A stretch of 64,000 bases of DNA from Phaeobacter sp. J2-8 (GCF_022867865.1 NZ_JALIEC010000002.1:124001-188000), one strand, 5' to 3'. Shown: positions 26,785-37,230, counted from the stretch's first letter. The notes: a model not told the origin generated them from the sequence alone. A program made the numbers and translations.

Positions 26785-29061
26785 ATGCCGACGAGAACTT
26801 TCACGATTTCCGAAGGTCTAAGCCAAATTCACACCTTTGGGGATGGTCCGGAAAACACCCGTAACCATTGGGATAATCTGGACTTTGAGCCGATGTCAGT
26901 ATTTTCGCATGGCCATCATGCGCGGTCTGGTGGCGGCAACGATACCTTCAATTTCACCAACATTTCGAACGTGTCCGGTGTCGTTGTCGGGCGGATCGAA
27001 GACTTTGACATCACCCGCGACGAAATCCGGATCGAGGGTCGGTTGCTCGATCTTAACGATCTGCCAAACAACGTGCGTATCGTTGCCTTTAATGGCGGTC
27101 ATAACGACACAGGCGGCGAAGATCAGCCATGGTTGTTGATCGAAACGCCCACGGGTGGCCAGATCTTCTACACACTCGAAGGTGCGCGGGTCGACATGAA
27201 TGACGATGGTGGCTCGAATGGACATACACAAGAGCATCACTTCATTACAGAAGGGCTGTTGCCCGACTTCGACGCCCTGCCCGACATTCGCTACGTAGAT
27301 CCGCAAAACGTGGTTCCGATCGGGTTTGCACCTGATGGCGGTATCGTTATTCATGACATTGATCGCGACCACATGGACCTGCATCATGCCGTAGAAGGCA
27401 CCGTGGACGGCGATCTTATCGCGGCGGGTTTGAACGACGATATTGTCCGGGCGCTTGGTGGCAACGACGTCATTTGGGGCGGCAGTGGCAATGACACAGT
27501 ATCTGGCGGCACCGGTAATGACACGATTTTGGGTAACATCGGCCACGACAATCTGAATGGAGAGACGGGCCAGGATCGGCTCGACGGCGGCATGGGCAAC
27601 GATGCAATCCGCGGCGGCGGCGGCGACGACGCGGCGTTTGGTCGGTCAGGCAATGATACGATTTTCGGCGGCACCGGCCATGACCGTCTTCTTGGTCATT
27701 CAGGCCAGGATCTGCTTGACGGTGGTGTCGGCAATGACACGCTGCATGGCGGCAGCGGTCGCGATTTTCTGACCGGTGGTGCTGGTTCTGATGTATTGTA
27801 CGGCGGTTCTTCCGGTGATCGGCTTTTTGGCAACGAAGGCGCGGATCGTCTTGGCGGCAATTTGGGTGATGATTTTCTCGATGGTGGCCTGGGCAACGAC
27901 ACTTTGAACGGCGGCCCGGGCAACGACACGCTGAAAGGCGGCAGCGGCCTGGACCGATTGCATGGGGGCGCTGGCAACGACAGGCTGGACGGCGGCAATG
28001 ACAACGATTTTCTGAGCGGCGGTGATGGAGCTGATGTGTTGCTCGGGGGTGCCATGGACGATGAGCTTTGGGGCGGCAATGGCGCTGACCGTCTTCTTGG
28101 GCATTCAGGCCAGGATCGGCTTGACGGCGGTGCCGGCAATGACACGCTGCATGGCGGCAGCGGTCGCGATTTTCTGACCGGTGGTGCTGGTTCTGATGTA
28201 TTGTACGGCGGTGCTTCGGGTGATCGGCTTTTTGGCAACGAAGGTGCAGATCGTCTTGGCGGCAATTTGGGTGATGATCTACTCGATGGTGGCCTGGGCA
28301 ACGACACATTGAACGGCGGCCCGGGCAACGATACGTTGAGAGGCGGCAATGACCACGATTTTCTGACCGGCGGTGATGGAGCTGATGTGTTGTTCGGGGG
28401 TGCCATGGGCGATGAGCTCTGGGGCGGCAATGGCGACGACCGTCTCTTTGGCAACTCGGGCAATGACAAAATTTACGGCGGCACCGGCAACGACACGCTT
28501 TCCGGCGACAACGGGAACGACCGGCTCTTTGGTCATTCCGGCAATGACCGGCTTGACGGCGGCAATGGCAACGACCGGCTGAACGGCGGCGACGGGCGCG
28601 ATGTTGTGAACGGCGGTAATGGCTCTGACATATTGTACGGTGGTGCCATGGGCGACCGTCTCTCTGGTCATTCCGGCGATGACCGTCTTTTTGGCAATTC
28701 AGGCAACGACCAGCTCGATGGCGGTAATGGTGACGACACGCTTGATGGCGGCAACGGAAATGATGCGCTGCATATCCGTGGCGGCGACGACATTGCTACC
28801 GGCGGTCACGGTGCTGATACCTTTGTCTTTTTCGGCAACATGATCGAAGACGATGTCATCACCGATTATGATGTTGGCGTCGATGAATTGCACCTTGATG
28901 ATGCGCTTTGGGGTGGCGGACTTACCGAGGCGCAGGTGATCAACCGCTTTGCCACGGTGGAAAACGGCGATGTGGTGTTTGATTTCGGGGATGGAAATTC
29001 CATCACGCTGGATGGTGTCGACAGCACCGCTGGTCTGTCCTCTGACATCGAGATCTTTTGA
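26785..29061 (+). CDS. RTX (hemolysin-type calcium-binding repeat) secreted protein
   Basis: The 758-residue acidic protein has three parts. Residues 1-205 form a unique N-terminal domain with no known enzymatic motif. Residues about 209-675 are an uninterrupted run of RTX nonapeptides of the GGxGxDxLx type that bind calcium in a beta roll. The last 85 residues (ADTFVF, then ITDYDVGVDELHLDD, ending DIEIF) look like the C-terminal signal for type I secretion. There is no N-terminal signal peptide and no ABC/HlyD/TolC gene in the window, so the exporter must lie elsewhere. Two DNA blocks inside the repeat region are near-identical with a 405-base offset. The function (adhesin, S-layer or matrix protein) is open. 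Confidence 0.9.
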   Translation: MPTRTFTISEGLSQIHTFGDGPENTRNHWDNLDFEPMSVFSHGHHARSGGGNDTFNFTNISNVSGVVVGRIEDFDITRDEIRIEGRLLDLNDLPNNVRIVAFNGGHNDTGGEDQPWLLIETPTGGQIFYTLEGARVDMNDDGGSNGHTQEHHFITEGLLPDFDALPDIRYVDPQNVVPIGFAPDGGIVIHDIDRDHMDLHHAVEGTVDGDLIAAGLNDDIVRALGGNDVIWGGSGNDTVSGGTGNDTILGNIGHDNLNGETGQDRLDGGMGNDAIRGGGGDDAAFGRSGNDTIFGGTGHDRLLGHSGQDLLDGGVGNDTLHGGSGRDFLTGGAGSDVLYGGSSGDRLFGNEGADRLGGNLGDDFLDGGLGNDTLNGGPGNDTLKGGSGLDRLHGGAGNDRLDGGNDNDFLSGGDGADVLLGGAMDDELWGGNGADRLLGHSGQDRLDGGAGNDTLHGGSGRDFLTGGAGSDVLYGGASGDRLFGNEGADRLGGNLGDDLLDGGLGNDTLNGGPGNDTLRGGNDHDFLTGGDGADVLFGGAMGDELWGGNGDDRLFGNSGNDKIYGGTGNDTLSGDNGNDRLFGHSGNDRLDGGNGNDRLNGGDGRDVVNGGNGSDILYGGAMGDRLSGHSGDDRLFGNSGNDQLDGGNGDDTLDGGNGNDALHIRGGDDIATGGHGADTFVFFGNMIEDDVITDYDVGVDELHLDDALWGGGLTEAQVINRFATVENGDVVFDFGDGNSITLDGVDSTAGLSSDIEIF
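27682..28348 (+). repeat. Duplicated block in the RTX coding region
   Basis: The stretch 27682-27943 is repeated with few differences at 28087-28348. The offset of 405 bases equals 15 nonapeptides, so the frame and beta-roll register are kept. It points to a recent in-gene duplication. Confidence 0.85.
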
Positions 29062-29073
29062 TTTGGCGCGACA

Positions 29074-29117
29074 AACCTGAACAGTGACATTGCCAAACGG
29101 CAAACACTGTTCAGGTT
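29074..29117. terminator. Long perfect hairpin between RTX gene and fucU
   Basis: AACCTGAACAGTG (29074-29086) pairs with CACTGTTCAGGTT (29105-29117), and inside it TTGCC pairs with GGCAA around an AAAC loop. It sits between convergent genes and can stop transcription from both sides, though neither flank has a T-run. Confidence 0.7.
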
Positions 29118-29140
29118 CAACTGCGAAAACGACACTTAAC

Positions 29141-29599
29141 CTATTGAGTTAAAAGCGCCTTCATCTTCAGCTGCCAATCACGCCCTTTTTCAAAATGATA
29201 TTGCCATACAGCCGGGTTTCGCCGGTCTGCACAACGGCGAAAGAACTTACGTGCGTTGTCATAGAAATCAAATCGTTCCAGTCCCTTGATCTGTGCGGGC
29301 GCATCGGCCACGTCATTGATGATCTGTTGAAACTCTTTCACGACTTCCGGGATTGTATCAGGCGCGTCGACCACCTGCATCACATGGGCTGGCGCATCGA
29401 CATAAGTGTCCAGCGGCATCACGCTCATCACCGCGCGCAAAACATCCGTTGCGCTGATCCCATCCAGACGCACCACTTCGGGCCCGCTGCTTTCAGCCGG
29501 GAAATTGGCATCCGCGATGGTAATCGTGTCGCCATGGCCCATCGCGCGCAATGCATAGATCAGATCGGGGCTCAGTATTGGATCAAGTCCGCGCAGCAT
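29141..29599 (-). CDS. fucU: RbsD/FucU-family sugar mutarotase
   Basis: The 152-residue cytoplasmic protein interconverts anomers of a sugar such as L-fucose or D-ribose. The family start MLRGLDPILSPDLIYALRAMGHGD includes the catalytic His22, and the C-terminal KGLERFDFYDNARKFF region is typical of FucU. No fucose or ribose genes accompany it, so the true substrate is uncertain. It lies downstream of gcdH on the same strand with a 52-base gap. Confidence 0.86.
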   Translation of the reverse strand: MLRGLDPILSPDLIYALRAMGHGDTITIADANFPAESSGPEVVRLDGISATDVLRAVMSVMPLDTYVDAPAHVMQVVDAPDTIPEVVKEFQQIINDVADAPAQIKGLERFDFYDNARKFFRRCADRRNPAVWQYHFEKGRDWQLKMKALLTQ

Positions 29600-29651
29600 A
29601 GTATTGATTCCTTTAAGTTATATACGGTTGAAGGCTGGGGATCGCCCTGCC

Positions 29652-30878
29652 CTAGAAAAACGCCTGTAGCCCGGTTTGCGCCCGGCCAAGGATCAACGCA
29701 TGCACGTCATGTGTGCCTTCATAGGTGTTCACGGTTTCCAGATTGACCATGTGGCGGATCACCTGAAATTCACCGGAAATCCCGTTGCCGCCATGCATGT
29801 CCCGCGCCATCCGCGCCATATCCAGCGCCTTGCCACAGTTGTTGCGTTTGATCAGGCTGATCATTTCCGGCGCGGCGGCAGCATCATCCATCAGCCGCCC
29901 GACCCGCAACGCGGCCTGCAGGCCAAGGGCAATCTCGGTCTGCATATCTGCCAGCTTCTTCTGGAACAGCTGTGTCCCGGCCAGCGGTTTGTTGAATTGC
30001 TTGCGATCCAGACCATATTCGCGCGCCGCATGCCAACAGAATTCTGCGGCGCCCATCACCCCCCAGGCGATGCCATAGCGCGCCCGGTTAAGACAGCCAA
30101 ACGGCCCCTTAAGCCCCTGGATATTCGGCAAAAGCGCGTCTTCGCCGACCTCGACACCGTCCATCACGATCTCACCCGTGACCGAGGTGCGCAGGGACAA
30201 TTTCTTGCCGATCTTCGGCGCGCTCAGACCCTTGCAGCCCTTGTCCAGAACAAAACCGCGGATCTTGCCATCATGGGCGTCGGACTTGGCCCAGACCACA
30301 AACACATCCGCAATCGGCGCATTGGAAATCCACATCTTGCTGCCGGTCAGCCGATAGCCGCCGTCGATCTTTTCCGCGCGGGTTTTCATACCGCCGGGAT
30401 CGGACCCGGCATCCGGTTCGGTCAATCCGAAACAGCCGATCCATTCACCGGAGGCGAGTTTGGGCAGGTATTTCTGCCGCTGCGCTTCGCTGCCATAGGC
30501 ATAGATCGGATACATCACCAGGCTGGATTGCACCGACATCATGCTGCGATAGCCGCTGTCGACCCGCTCGATCTCGCGGGCGACAAGGCCATAGGTCACA
30601 TAGCCCGCGCCAATCCCGCCATATTCCTCTGGGATGGTGGTGCCCAACAATCCCATGTCGCCCATCTCGGCGAAGACACCTGGGTCGACGGTTTCGGCCT
30701 CAAAGGCATCAATCACCCGCGGTGCGAGTTTTTCACTGGCATAGGCGCGGGCGGCCTCGGCGACCATCCGCTCTTCTTCGGTCAATTGATCCACCAGACG
30801 CAGGGGATCGGCCCAATCCAGGCGTCCCAGATCGGGGGCATCTTTTGGTTTGAGCGGTGATGGGGCTGAAGAAGACAT
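29652..30878 (-). CDS. gcdH: Glutaryl-CoA dehydrogenase
   Basis: This flavin enzyme of the acyl-CoA dehydrogenase superfamily oxidises and decarboxylates glutaryl-CoA to crotonyl-CoA in lysine and tryptophan breakdown. It has 408 residues. The signatures [34 protein letters not shown] and the C-terminal [19 protein letters not shown], with the catalytic Glu in YEGTHD, are typical of GcdH rather than other family members. The start at 30878 ([10 protein letters not shown]) has GGAG ten bases upstream; the frame runs 37 codons further without similarity. Confidence 0.93.
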   Translation of the reverse strand: MSSSAPSPLKPKDAPDLGRLDWADPLRLVDQLTEEERMVAEAARAYASEKLAPRVIDAFEAETVDPGVFAEMGDMGLLGTTIPEEYGGIGAGYVTYGLVAREIERVDSGYRSMMSVQSSLVMYPIYAYGSEAQRQKYLPKLASGEWIGCFGLTEPDAGSDPGGMKTRAEKIDGGYRLTGSKMWISNAPIADVFVVWAKSDAHDGKIRGFVLDKGCKGLSAPKIGKKLSLRTSVTGEIVMDGVEVGEDALLPNIQGLKGPFGCLNRARYGIAWGVMGAAEFCWHAAREYGLDRKQFNKPLAGTQLFQKKLADMQTEIALGLQAALRVGRLMDDAAAAPEMISLIKRNNCGKALDMARMARDMHGGNGISGEFQVIRHMVNLETVNTYEGTHDVHALILGRAQTGLQAFF

Positions 30879-30994
30879 GAGGCGGCTCCAATATCTTTTG
30901 CGCTGGCGCCAACCTAACGCAGAGATATGGCCGAGGAAATCCGCATTTTGATCAAATTTCCAATCGAACAACCGCGATGACAGCCGCAAAGGCT

Positions 30995-31012
30995 GGAAGA
31001 GCGCCCTCTTCC
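30995..31012 (-). terminator. Hairpin after phoB
   Basis: GGAAGAG (30995-31001) pairs with CTCTTCC (31006-31012) 32 bases after the phoB stop. There is no T-run, so termination strength is uncertain. Confidence 0.4.
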
Positions 31013-31043
31013 GCCCTTGCAGGCGTCATCGGTTGTGTTCAGA

Positions 31044-31733
31044 TCAGCCCAGGGCATATCCCGCGCCGCGCACCGTGCGCAGCGGATCATTGCCGCCAAA
31101 CTGGCACAGCGCCTTGCGCAGACGCCCGATATGCACGTCAACGGTGCGGGTGTCGACATAGATGTCGCGCCCCCAGACCCGATCCAGAAGCTGCTCCCGT
31201 GTCCAGACCCGACCCGGCTTTTCCATGAAGGTGGTCAACAGGCGAAACTCGGTCGGGCCAAGTTTCAACTGGTTTTCCGATCGTGTCACCCGATGGGTTT
31301 CACTGTCCAGAATGATGTCTTCGTATTCCAGACGTTCACCGACACTAGCCGGCCGGGTGCGCCGCAATTGCGCCCGCACACGGGCCATCAATTCGACCAC
31401 CGAATAGGGTTTGACGACATAATCGTCCGCCCCGGTTTCAAGACCGCGAACCCGGTCCACCTCTTCCGAGCGCGCCGATAACATGATCACCGGCACGCCA
31501 CGGGTTTCTGCGCGGGATTTCAATCGGCGGCAGACCTCGATGCCCGAAACATTGGGCAACATCCAGTCCAGAACGATGATGTCCGGCGCATCTTCTTCGG
31601 CCAACAAAAGCGCCTGTTCGCCGTCTTCGGCCTTGCTCACCCGAAAGCCTTCGGCCTCCAGGTTGTAAGACAGGACTTCGCGTTGCGCCGGTTCATCTTC
31701 GACCACAAGGACAGTAGGTTGTTCCGCCGACAT
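31044..31733 (-). CDS. phoB: Phosphate regulon response regulator PhoB
   Basis: This OmpR-type response regulator has 229 residues. The receiver domain carries the acidic pocket (VVEDE), phospho-acceptor Asp56 in VLDWMLP and Lys108 in DDYVVKPYS. The winged-helix effector (about 130-227) ends VDVHIGRLRKAL and TVRGAGYAL. It activates genes with Pho boxes when PhoR phosphorylates it under phosphate limitation. It is the last gene of phoR-pstSCAB-phoU-phoB, three bases after phoU. Confidence 0.97.
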   Translation of the reverse strand: MSAEQPTVLVVEDEPAQREVLSYNLEAEGFRVSKAEDGEQALLLAEEDAPDIIVLDWMLPNVSGIEVCRRLKSRAETRGVPVIMLSARSEEVDRVRGLETGADDYVVKPYSVVELMARVRAQLRRTRPASVGERLEYEDIILDSETHRVTRSENQLKLGPTEFRLLTTFMEKPGRVWTREQLLDRVWGRDIYVDTRTVDVHIGRLRKALCQFGGNDPLRTVRGAGYALG

Positions 31734-31736
31734 TCA

Positions 31737-32456
31737 TTATTCTCCCGGCTGTGGCGACAGCGATTTGTCAGAAGATGTGTTGTCGCCTTTGACACGTTCT
31801 TCCGGCAATTCGCCCTCGACCAGAAAGATCACTTGCTCTGCAATCGATGTCACATGATCGCCCATGCGTTCGATGTTTTTCGCAATGAAATGCAGGTGCA
31901 TGCAGGATGTGATATTGCGCGGATCTTCCAGCATGAAGGTCAGGAATTCCCGGAAGGTCGCATTATACATCTGATCGACGTCACGGTCGCGCTGGATCAC
32001 ATCCGCGGCCAGGGCAGCGTCACGCTGAATATAGGCATCAAGCCCATCTTTCAGCATCAACTCGACCTCGCGCGCCATGCGGCGCAATGCGGCGGTGGCC
32101 CCGTCGATCTGTGTCAGCTGCATCAGAACCGAATTGCGTTTGGCCATGTTCTTGGCCAGATCGCCGATCCGCTCCAGATCCGCCGACATCTTCATCACCG
32201 ACAGGACAATCCGAAGGTCCACGGCGGTCGGCGCGCGCAGCGCGATGACCTGTGCGGCATCTTCGTGAATGGCCTCGTCCAGGGCGTCGATCGCCTTGTC
32301 ACCCAGACGGACCTTTTCGCCCAGCTCGTCATCACGGGTTTCCAGCGACAGCGCCGCGTTCAAAATCGCCTGTTCGACCAGACCGCCCATTTTCATGATC
32401 TGGGCCTGAATGCCTTCCAGATCCCGATCGAATGAGCTTACAATATGCTCTTGCAT
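31737..32456 (-). CDS. phoU: Phosphate signalling protein PhoU
   Basis: The 239-residue cytoplasmic protein is made of two similar three-helix bundles, each with metal-binding acidic motifs (DLERIGDLAKNMAKR and NIERMGDHVTSIAEQ). PhoU links the Pst transporter to PhoR and keeps the regulon off when phosphate is ample. It lies between pstB (10 bases upstream) and phoB. The C-terminal tail is hydrophilic and variable. Confidence 0.97.
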   Translation of the reverse strand: MQEHIVSSFDRDLEGIQAQIMKMGGLVEQAILNAALSLETRDDELGEKVRLGDKAIDALDEAIHEDAAQVIALRAPTAVDLRIVLSVMKMSADLERIGDLAKNMAKRNSVLMQLTQIDGATAALRRMAREVELMLKDGLDAYIQRDAALAADVIQRDRDVDQMYNATFREFLTFMLEDPRNITSCMHLHFIAKNIERMGDHVTSIAEQVIFLVEGELPEERVKGDNTSSDKSLSPQPGE

Positions 32457-32466
32457 CGTTCTCTCC

Positions 32467-33267
32467 TTAGCCGATCCGGCCAGTGATATAGCTTTCGGTG
32501 CGTGGATCTTCGGGGTTGGTGAAGATCTTCGGCGTGTCGTCGAATTCCACCAGATTTCCGAGGTGGAAGAACGCGGTTTTCTGGCTGACGCGTGCGGCCT
32601 GTTGCATCGAGTGGGTCACAATCACCACCGAATACTGCGAGCGCAGCTCGTCGATCAATTCCTCGACCTGTGCCGTGGCAATCGGGTCCAGCGCCGAACA
32701 GGGTTCATCCATCAACAGGACTTCCGGCTCTGTTGCGACAGCGCGGGCAATGCACAGACGCTGTTGCTGACCACCGGAAAGCCCGGTGCCCGGGGCGTGC
32801 AGACGGTCCTTGACCTCGTTCCAGATCGCGCCACGACGCAGCGATTTTTCCACGATTTCATCCAGATCTGCCTTGTTCTGGGCCAGACCGTGAATGCGCG
32901 GACCATAGGCCACGTTGTCATAGATCGACTTGGGGAATGGGTTCGGCTTCTGGAACACCATGCCGACCTTGGCGCGCAACTGCACCGGGTCGACCTTTTT
33001 GTCATAGATGTCTTCGCCGTCGATCAGGATATCGCCTTCGACGCGGCAAATGTCGATGGTGTCATTCATCCGGTTCAGACAGCGCAGGAAGGTCGACTTG
33101 CCGCAACCCGATGGGCCGATAAACGCGGTGACGGTCTTGTCTTCGATTTCGACATCCACATCCTTGATGGCATGGGTGTCGCCATAATAGACCTGAACCT
33201 TCTTTGCGGCGATTTTCGTCGTATTGGTGGCCACTTTACTCTCCGCGGTGCGAGGTGTGTCATACAT
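32467..33267 (-). CDS. pstB: Phosphate ABC transporter ATPase PstB
   Basis: The 266-residue ATPase of the high-affinity phosphate importer has Walker [10 protein letters not shown] (51-59), the Q-loop [15 protein letters not shown] typical of PstB, signature [14 protein letters not shown] and Walker [14 protein letters not shown]. It works with PstA and PstC and also forms part of the PhoU-PhoR signalling complex. It follows pstA by 24 bases. Confidence 0.98.
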   Translation of the reverse strand: MYDTPRTAESKVATNTTKIAAKKVQVYYGDTHAIKDVDVEIEDKTVTAFIGPSGCGKSTFLRCLNRMNDTIDICRVEGDILIDGEDIYDKKVDPVQLRAKVGMVFQKPNPFPKSIYDNVAYGPRIHGLAQNKADLDEIVEKSLRRGAIWNEVKDRLHAPGTGLSGGQQQRLCIARAVATEPEVLLMDEPCSALDPIATAQVEELIDELRSQYSVVIVTHSMQQAARVSQKTAFFHLGNLVEFDDTPKIFTNPEDPRTESYITGRIG

Positions 33268-33291
33268 GATGTTAATCCTTTCCCGGACCGG

Positions 33292-34631
33292 TTACCAACG
33301 ACGCTCGAAGCGGCGACGCAGGATGATGGCGATGATGTTCATTGTCAAAAGGAAGACCAGAAGGACAATAATCCCGCCCCAGGCCTTTTCATAGAAGCTT
33401 ACATCGGCGCGTGCCGCCCATGTATAGATCTGGGCAGGCATGGCCGAGTTCGGTTCGGTAAAGCGGCGGCGATGCCATCGGGATAGCCGCGCGCCACAAA
33501 ACCAACCATCCCGATCAGCAACAGCGGCGCGGTTTCACCCAATGCCTGGGCCAGACCGATGATGGTGCCCGTCAGAATACCCGGCATGGCCAAGGGCAGA
33601 ACATGGTGGAACACCGCCTGCATCTTGGACGCGCCAACACCCAGCGCCGCATCGCGGATCGACGGCGGCACCGCATTCAGCGAGGCACGGGTCGAAATGA
33701 TGATTGTCGGCAGGGTCATCAGTGTCAGCACCAGACCACCCACCAGCGGCGCCGATTGCGGCAGATGCATGAACTGGATGAACACAGCCAGACCCAGAAT
33801 ACCGAAAACGATCGACGGCACAGCCGCGAGGTTGGAGATATTCACCTCGATCAGATCGGTAAAACGGTTCCGCTTGGCAAATTCCTCAAGATAGATCGAG
33901 GCGGCAACGCCAATCGGCAAGGACAGGAACAAGACCACCAGCATCATGAAGAAAGAGCCGACAACCGAGGCACCGATCCCGGCACCACCGGGGTTGTCCA
34001 CACCGGAATCTGCGCCGGTGATGAAGGTCCAGTTGAAGGAGCCGCGAATGATCCCGGCGTCATGCAGGGCATCCACAAGGTCAAGATCGCTCAATTGCAG
34101 GAACCGGCTGTCTTGCAGGGCTTCGCGGGTCACACGGCCGTTGAAGTATCCGTCAACCCGGCTCGATGCCGCCAGCTCAAAGCTGACAGGTTTGCCGATG
34201 TCGCCGGGATTGGCCTTGTAATGTTCGCGAATGGTGGCGCCGGTCTTGCCGACAATACGCTCAATCGCACCGGCATCAAAGGCAACCTGCATGCCGCTGG
34301 CCTGCAATTGTTCTTCCAGCTTGGCAATGAACAATTGTTCATAGGCCTTGGTCTTGAACAATTCCTTCTCGGCACCGTCGACCTGTTCCTGGCTCAGGTT
34401 GAATTCCACATCCAGCACCGTCCGGCTGAAGGCCGGCGCGCCCGAGCGGATGATGGACACAGCCAGCACCACAAGAAAGAAGATGCCAATCAGGATCGCG
34501 CCCAGCCCATAGGCCTTGAAGCGGGCCTCGGATGCATTGCGGCGTTTGGTACGGTCGTCCAGAACAGCCAGCGAGGATTTCGGCTTTGCCGCTGGGCCAG
34601 CTCCAGGCGTGTTCAGGCTTGCGTCGGTCAT
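33292..34631 (-). CDS. pstA: Phosphate ABC transporter permease PstA, frameshifted
   Basis: The inner-membrane channel subunit has about 446 residues when repaired, against about 300 in E. coli. The extra part (roughly residues 65-200) is a periplasmic insertion of the DUF3333 type seen in alphaproteobacteria. The coupling motif region (RDAALGVGASKMQAVFHHVLP) is intact. The frame breaks at AAA 33460-33462: with a fourth A the protein continues from PDGIAAA into FTEPNSAMPAQIYTW and ends with a normal basic C-terminus at 33292. The start overlaps the pstC stop as ATGA. A homopolymer miscount is likely. Confidence 0.9.
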
Positions 34632-36100
34632 TCGTACTGCTCCCGGTATTTGCGCACGATATAAAGCGCGAAGATATTCAGCCCCAGTGTCAGGACAAAC
34701 AAGGTCATGCCCAGCGCAAAGGCGACCAGCGCCTCGGGCGAGGCAAAGTCGGCATCGCCGGTCAGCTGGCTGACGATTTTTGCGGTCACGGTGGTCATCG
34801 CTTCGAAGGGGTTCATAGACAGCCGTGCCGCGGCCCCTGCCCCCAGAACAACAATCATGGTCTCGCCAATGGCGCGCGATGCGGCCAAAAGGATGGCCCC
34901 CACAATGCCCGGCAGAGCGGCCGGAATGATCACCTGTTTGATGGTTTCGGATTTGGTCGCGCCCAGACCATAAGATCCGTCGCGCATGGATTGCGGCACC
35001 GAGTTGATGATGTCATCGCTGAGCGAGCTGACAAAGGGGATCAGCATGATGCCCATGACCAGACCCGCGGTCATCACCGCAGTCCCGGCCTGCATCCAGC
35101 CCAGACCATCGTCACCAAACACACTCAGCAGCAGCGGACCCACGGTCAAAAGCGCGAAGAGACCGTAAACGATGGTCGGAATACCAGCCAGAACCTCGAG
35201 CATGGGTTTGGCAATGGCCCGCACTTTTGGCGAGGCATATTCGCTGAGATAGATGGCGGCGAACAACCCGATGGGCACGGCCACGGCAAGCGCCACGATC
35301 GAAATATAGAATGTGCCCCAAAGCAGCGGCAGAACACCCAGCTCGGACGAGCCACCCCGACCAGAGAAACTTGGCGCCCATTCCAGCACGGTGAAGAATT
35401 CCCAGGCCGGATAAAGACGGAAGAATTCGATGGTGTTGAACACCAGCGACAGAACAATTCCCAAAGTGGTCAGAACGGCGATAGAGGCCGCCGCGACCAA
35501 AAGCGCGCGAATGCCGGCCTCGACCACATTGCGGGCGCGGAATGCGGCGGTTGTTTCGCGGAACCCCAGGAACATGCCAATCAATGCAATCGCCACAACC
35601 GCGATTGTCATGGCCGTTGTGCCCTGTTGCGAAAGAACACGATACCGCTGTGCGGCATGCATCACCGGTTGGGTGATCTGCGATGTCACGATCTGACCCG
35701 CATCTTTCAAACGCTGGGTGACATCGGTGATGTCAGCACGCGCGTTGCGAGCGAATTCCTCGGTCATCACGCCCTGGGCCACTGCGTTGTCCAGCCCGTT
35801 GGCGGCGCGGCGCACTTCGGCCATCACCAACCCGCGAGACGAGCTTTCGGGAATGGCGCTGTCGGGCAGCATCTTTGAAACTGTGGAATTGATGTAAAAA
35901 GGTTGGGCCAGAAGCCAGACAACCAGCACCACAAAGGCCGGAACCGCCGCTTTCAGCGCCACGTTCCAACCATAGTAGGACGGCAACGAATGCAGATCGC
36001 GGCTGTCACCACCTGCGCTGGTCATGGCGCGTGCGCGGCCGATCACAAAGCCGACAGCAGCGATCGCCAGTACGATCAGGAATAGCCAGAATAAAGGCAT
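34628..36100 (-). CDS. pstC: Phosphate ABC transporter permease PstC
   Basis: The 490-residue channel subunit pairs with PstA. As in other alphaproteobacteria it has an extended N-terminal half: two membrane helices and a periplasmic helical insertion (about 80-170) before the usual six-helix core. The coupling motif region is RDGSYGLGATKSETIKQVIIP. The start at 36100 (MPLFWLFL) follows a GGGGGG ribosome site; an ATG 12 codons upstream is weaker. It is co-transcribed with pstS upstream and pstA downstream. Confidence 0.95.
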   Translation of the reverse strand: MPLFWLFLIVLAIAAVGFVIGRARAMTSAGGDSRDLHSLPSYYGWNVALKAAVPAFVVLVVWLLAQPFYINSTVSKMLPDSAIPESSSRGLVMAEVRRAANGLDNAVAQGVMTEEFARNARADITDVTQRLKDAGQIVTSQITQPVMHAAQRYRVLSQQGTTAMTIAVVAIALIGMFLGFRETTAAFRARNVVEAGIRALLVAAASIAVLTTLGIVLSLVFNTIEFFRLYPAWEFFTVLEWAPSFSGRGGSSELGVLPLLWGTFYISIVALAVAVPIGLFAAIYLSEYASPKVRAIAKPMLEVLAGIPTIVYGLFALLTVGPLLLSVFGDDGLGWMQAGTAVMTAGLVMGIMLIPFVSSLSDDIINSVPQSMRDGSYGLGATKSETIKQVIIPAALPGIVGAILLAASRAIGETMIVVLGAGAAARLSMNPFEAMTTVTAKIVSQLTGDADFASPEALVAFALGMTLFVLTLGLNIFALYIVRKYREQYE

Positions 36101-36190
36101 GTGCCCCCCTTCGGTCTTGTTCGGATAAATGTCCAAAAAGGAATGGGGGCGGCAGAAACGCCGCCCCCGGCAATCAGGCCGAAGCCTTGA

Positions 36191-37230
36191 TTACATGTTG
36201 TCGCCCATGGTGACTTCGTTGGCGATGGCGTCTTGTGTTGCTGCCAGTTCAGGGTCAGCAACCAGGCCATAGTTGGCCAGAGGGCCGGAACCGCCAGCGA
36301 TTTCGTCAGCGACGAAGAACTGAGCGTATTCTTTCAGGCCGGGGATCACGCCGATGTGCGCTTTCTTCACGTAGAAGTACAGCGGACGCGACACAGGGTA
36401 TTCACCGGTCGAAATGGTTTCAGTCGACGGTGCAACGCCGCCATTGTCGCAACTTTCAGCTTGTCTGTGTTGTTCTCGTAGAACGCCAGACCAAAGATGC
36501 CAACGCCGTTCGGGTTGGAGTTGATGCGCGCCAGGGTCTCGGTGTAGTCGCCGTCGATGTCGACCGATTTGCCGTCCGAACGCACGTCAAGGCATGCATC
36601 TTCTGCATCGTCTTCCGACATGCCGCTGGCGATCATGGCTTCCATTGTGCCGGTGGCTTCGCAACCGATCAACAGAACTTTTTCTTCGAACACTTCACGT
36701 GTGCCGTGCTTGGTGCCGGGGATGAAACCCGCGATTTCAACGTCAGGCAGATCGGCGTTGAATTCGGCCCATGTGTTGTAGGGGTTTTCGACCAGCTCGC
36801 CGTCTTTCAGAACAGTGCCGCCCAGAGCGTTGAAGATGTCGGACTGGGTGAATTCGGTGAACGAAGGGCCGGTTTGCTGCGAGGCAAACACGATGCCGTC
36901 ATAGCCGATGCGCACTTCCATGATGTCGGTCACGCCAGCTTCGGCACAGGCTTTGATTTCTTTTTCACGGATTTTGCGCGATGCGTTTGCAACGTCGATG
37001 GTGTTTTCGCCAACGCCTTCGCAGAAGCGCTTGAGACCAGCGGACGATCCACCGGATTCAACAACGGGTGTCGGGAAGTCGGTGTTGTCGCCGAACAGCT
37101 CAGCCACGATCGAGGCATAAGGCAGAACTGTCGAGGAACCGGCGACTTGTACGTTGTCGCGCGCGGCTGCGGCAGTGGCGGAAACGGCAGCGATCGCCAG
37201 AGTGGAGGCGGTCAGTTTCACAAATTTCAT
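36191..37230 (-). CDS. pstS: Phosphate-binding protein PstS, frameshifted
   Basis: This periplasmic phosphate receptor has a signal peptide (residues 1-23, ending AAAA) and the phosphate-loop motifs VAGSSTVLPYA and ESGGSSAGLKRFCEG. The frame breaks at 36441-36442: one extra C in this CC run restores TMGGVAPSTETISTGEYPVSRPL and leads into the frame ending at 36191, for about 346 residues. It is the first pst gene after the Pho box (37321-37353) and should be the most strongly induced gene of the operon under phosphate limitation. A one-base assembly error is the simplest cause. Confidence 0.92.

Noticed and set aside
27400-28800. CRISPR-like regular repeats
   Set aside because: The period is 27 bases and its multiples, open in frame, and encodes RTX nonapeptides. 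There are no spacers of constant length.
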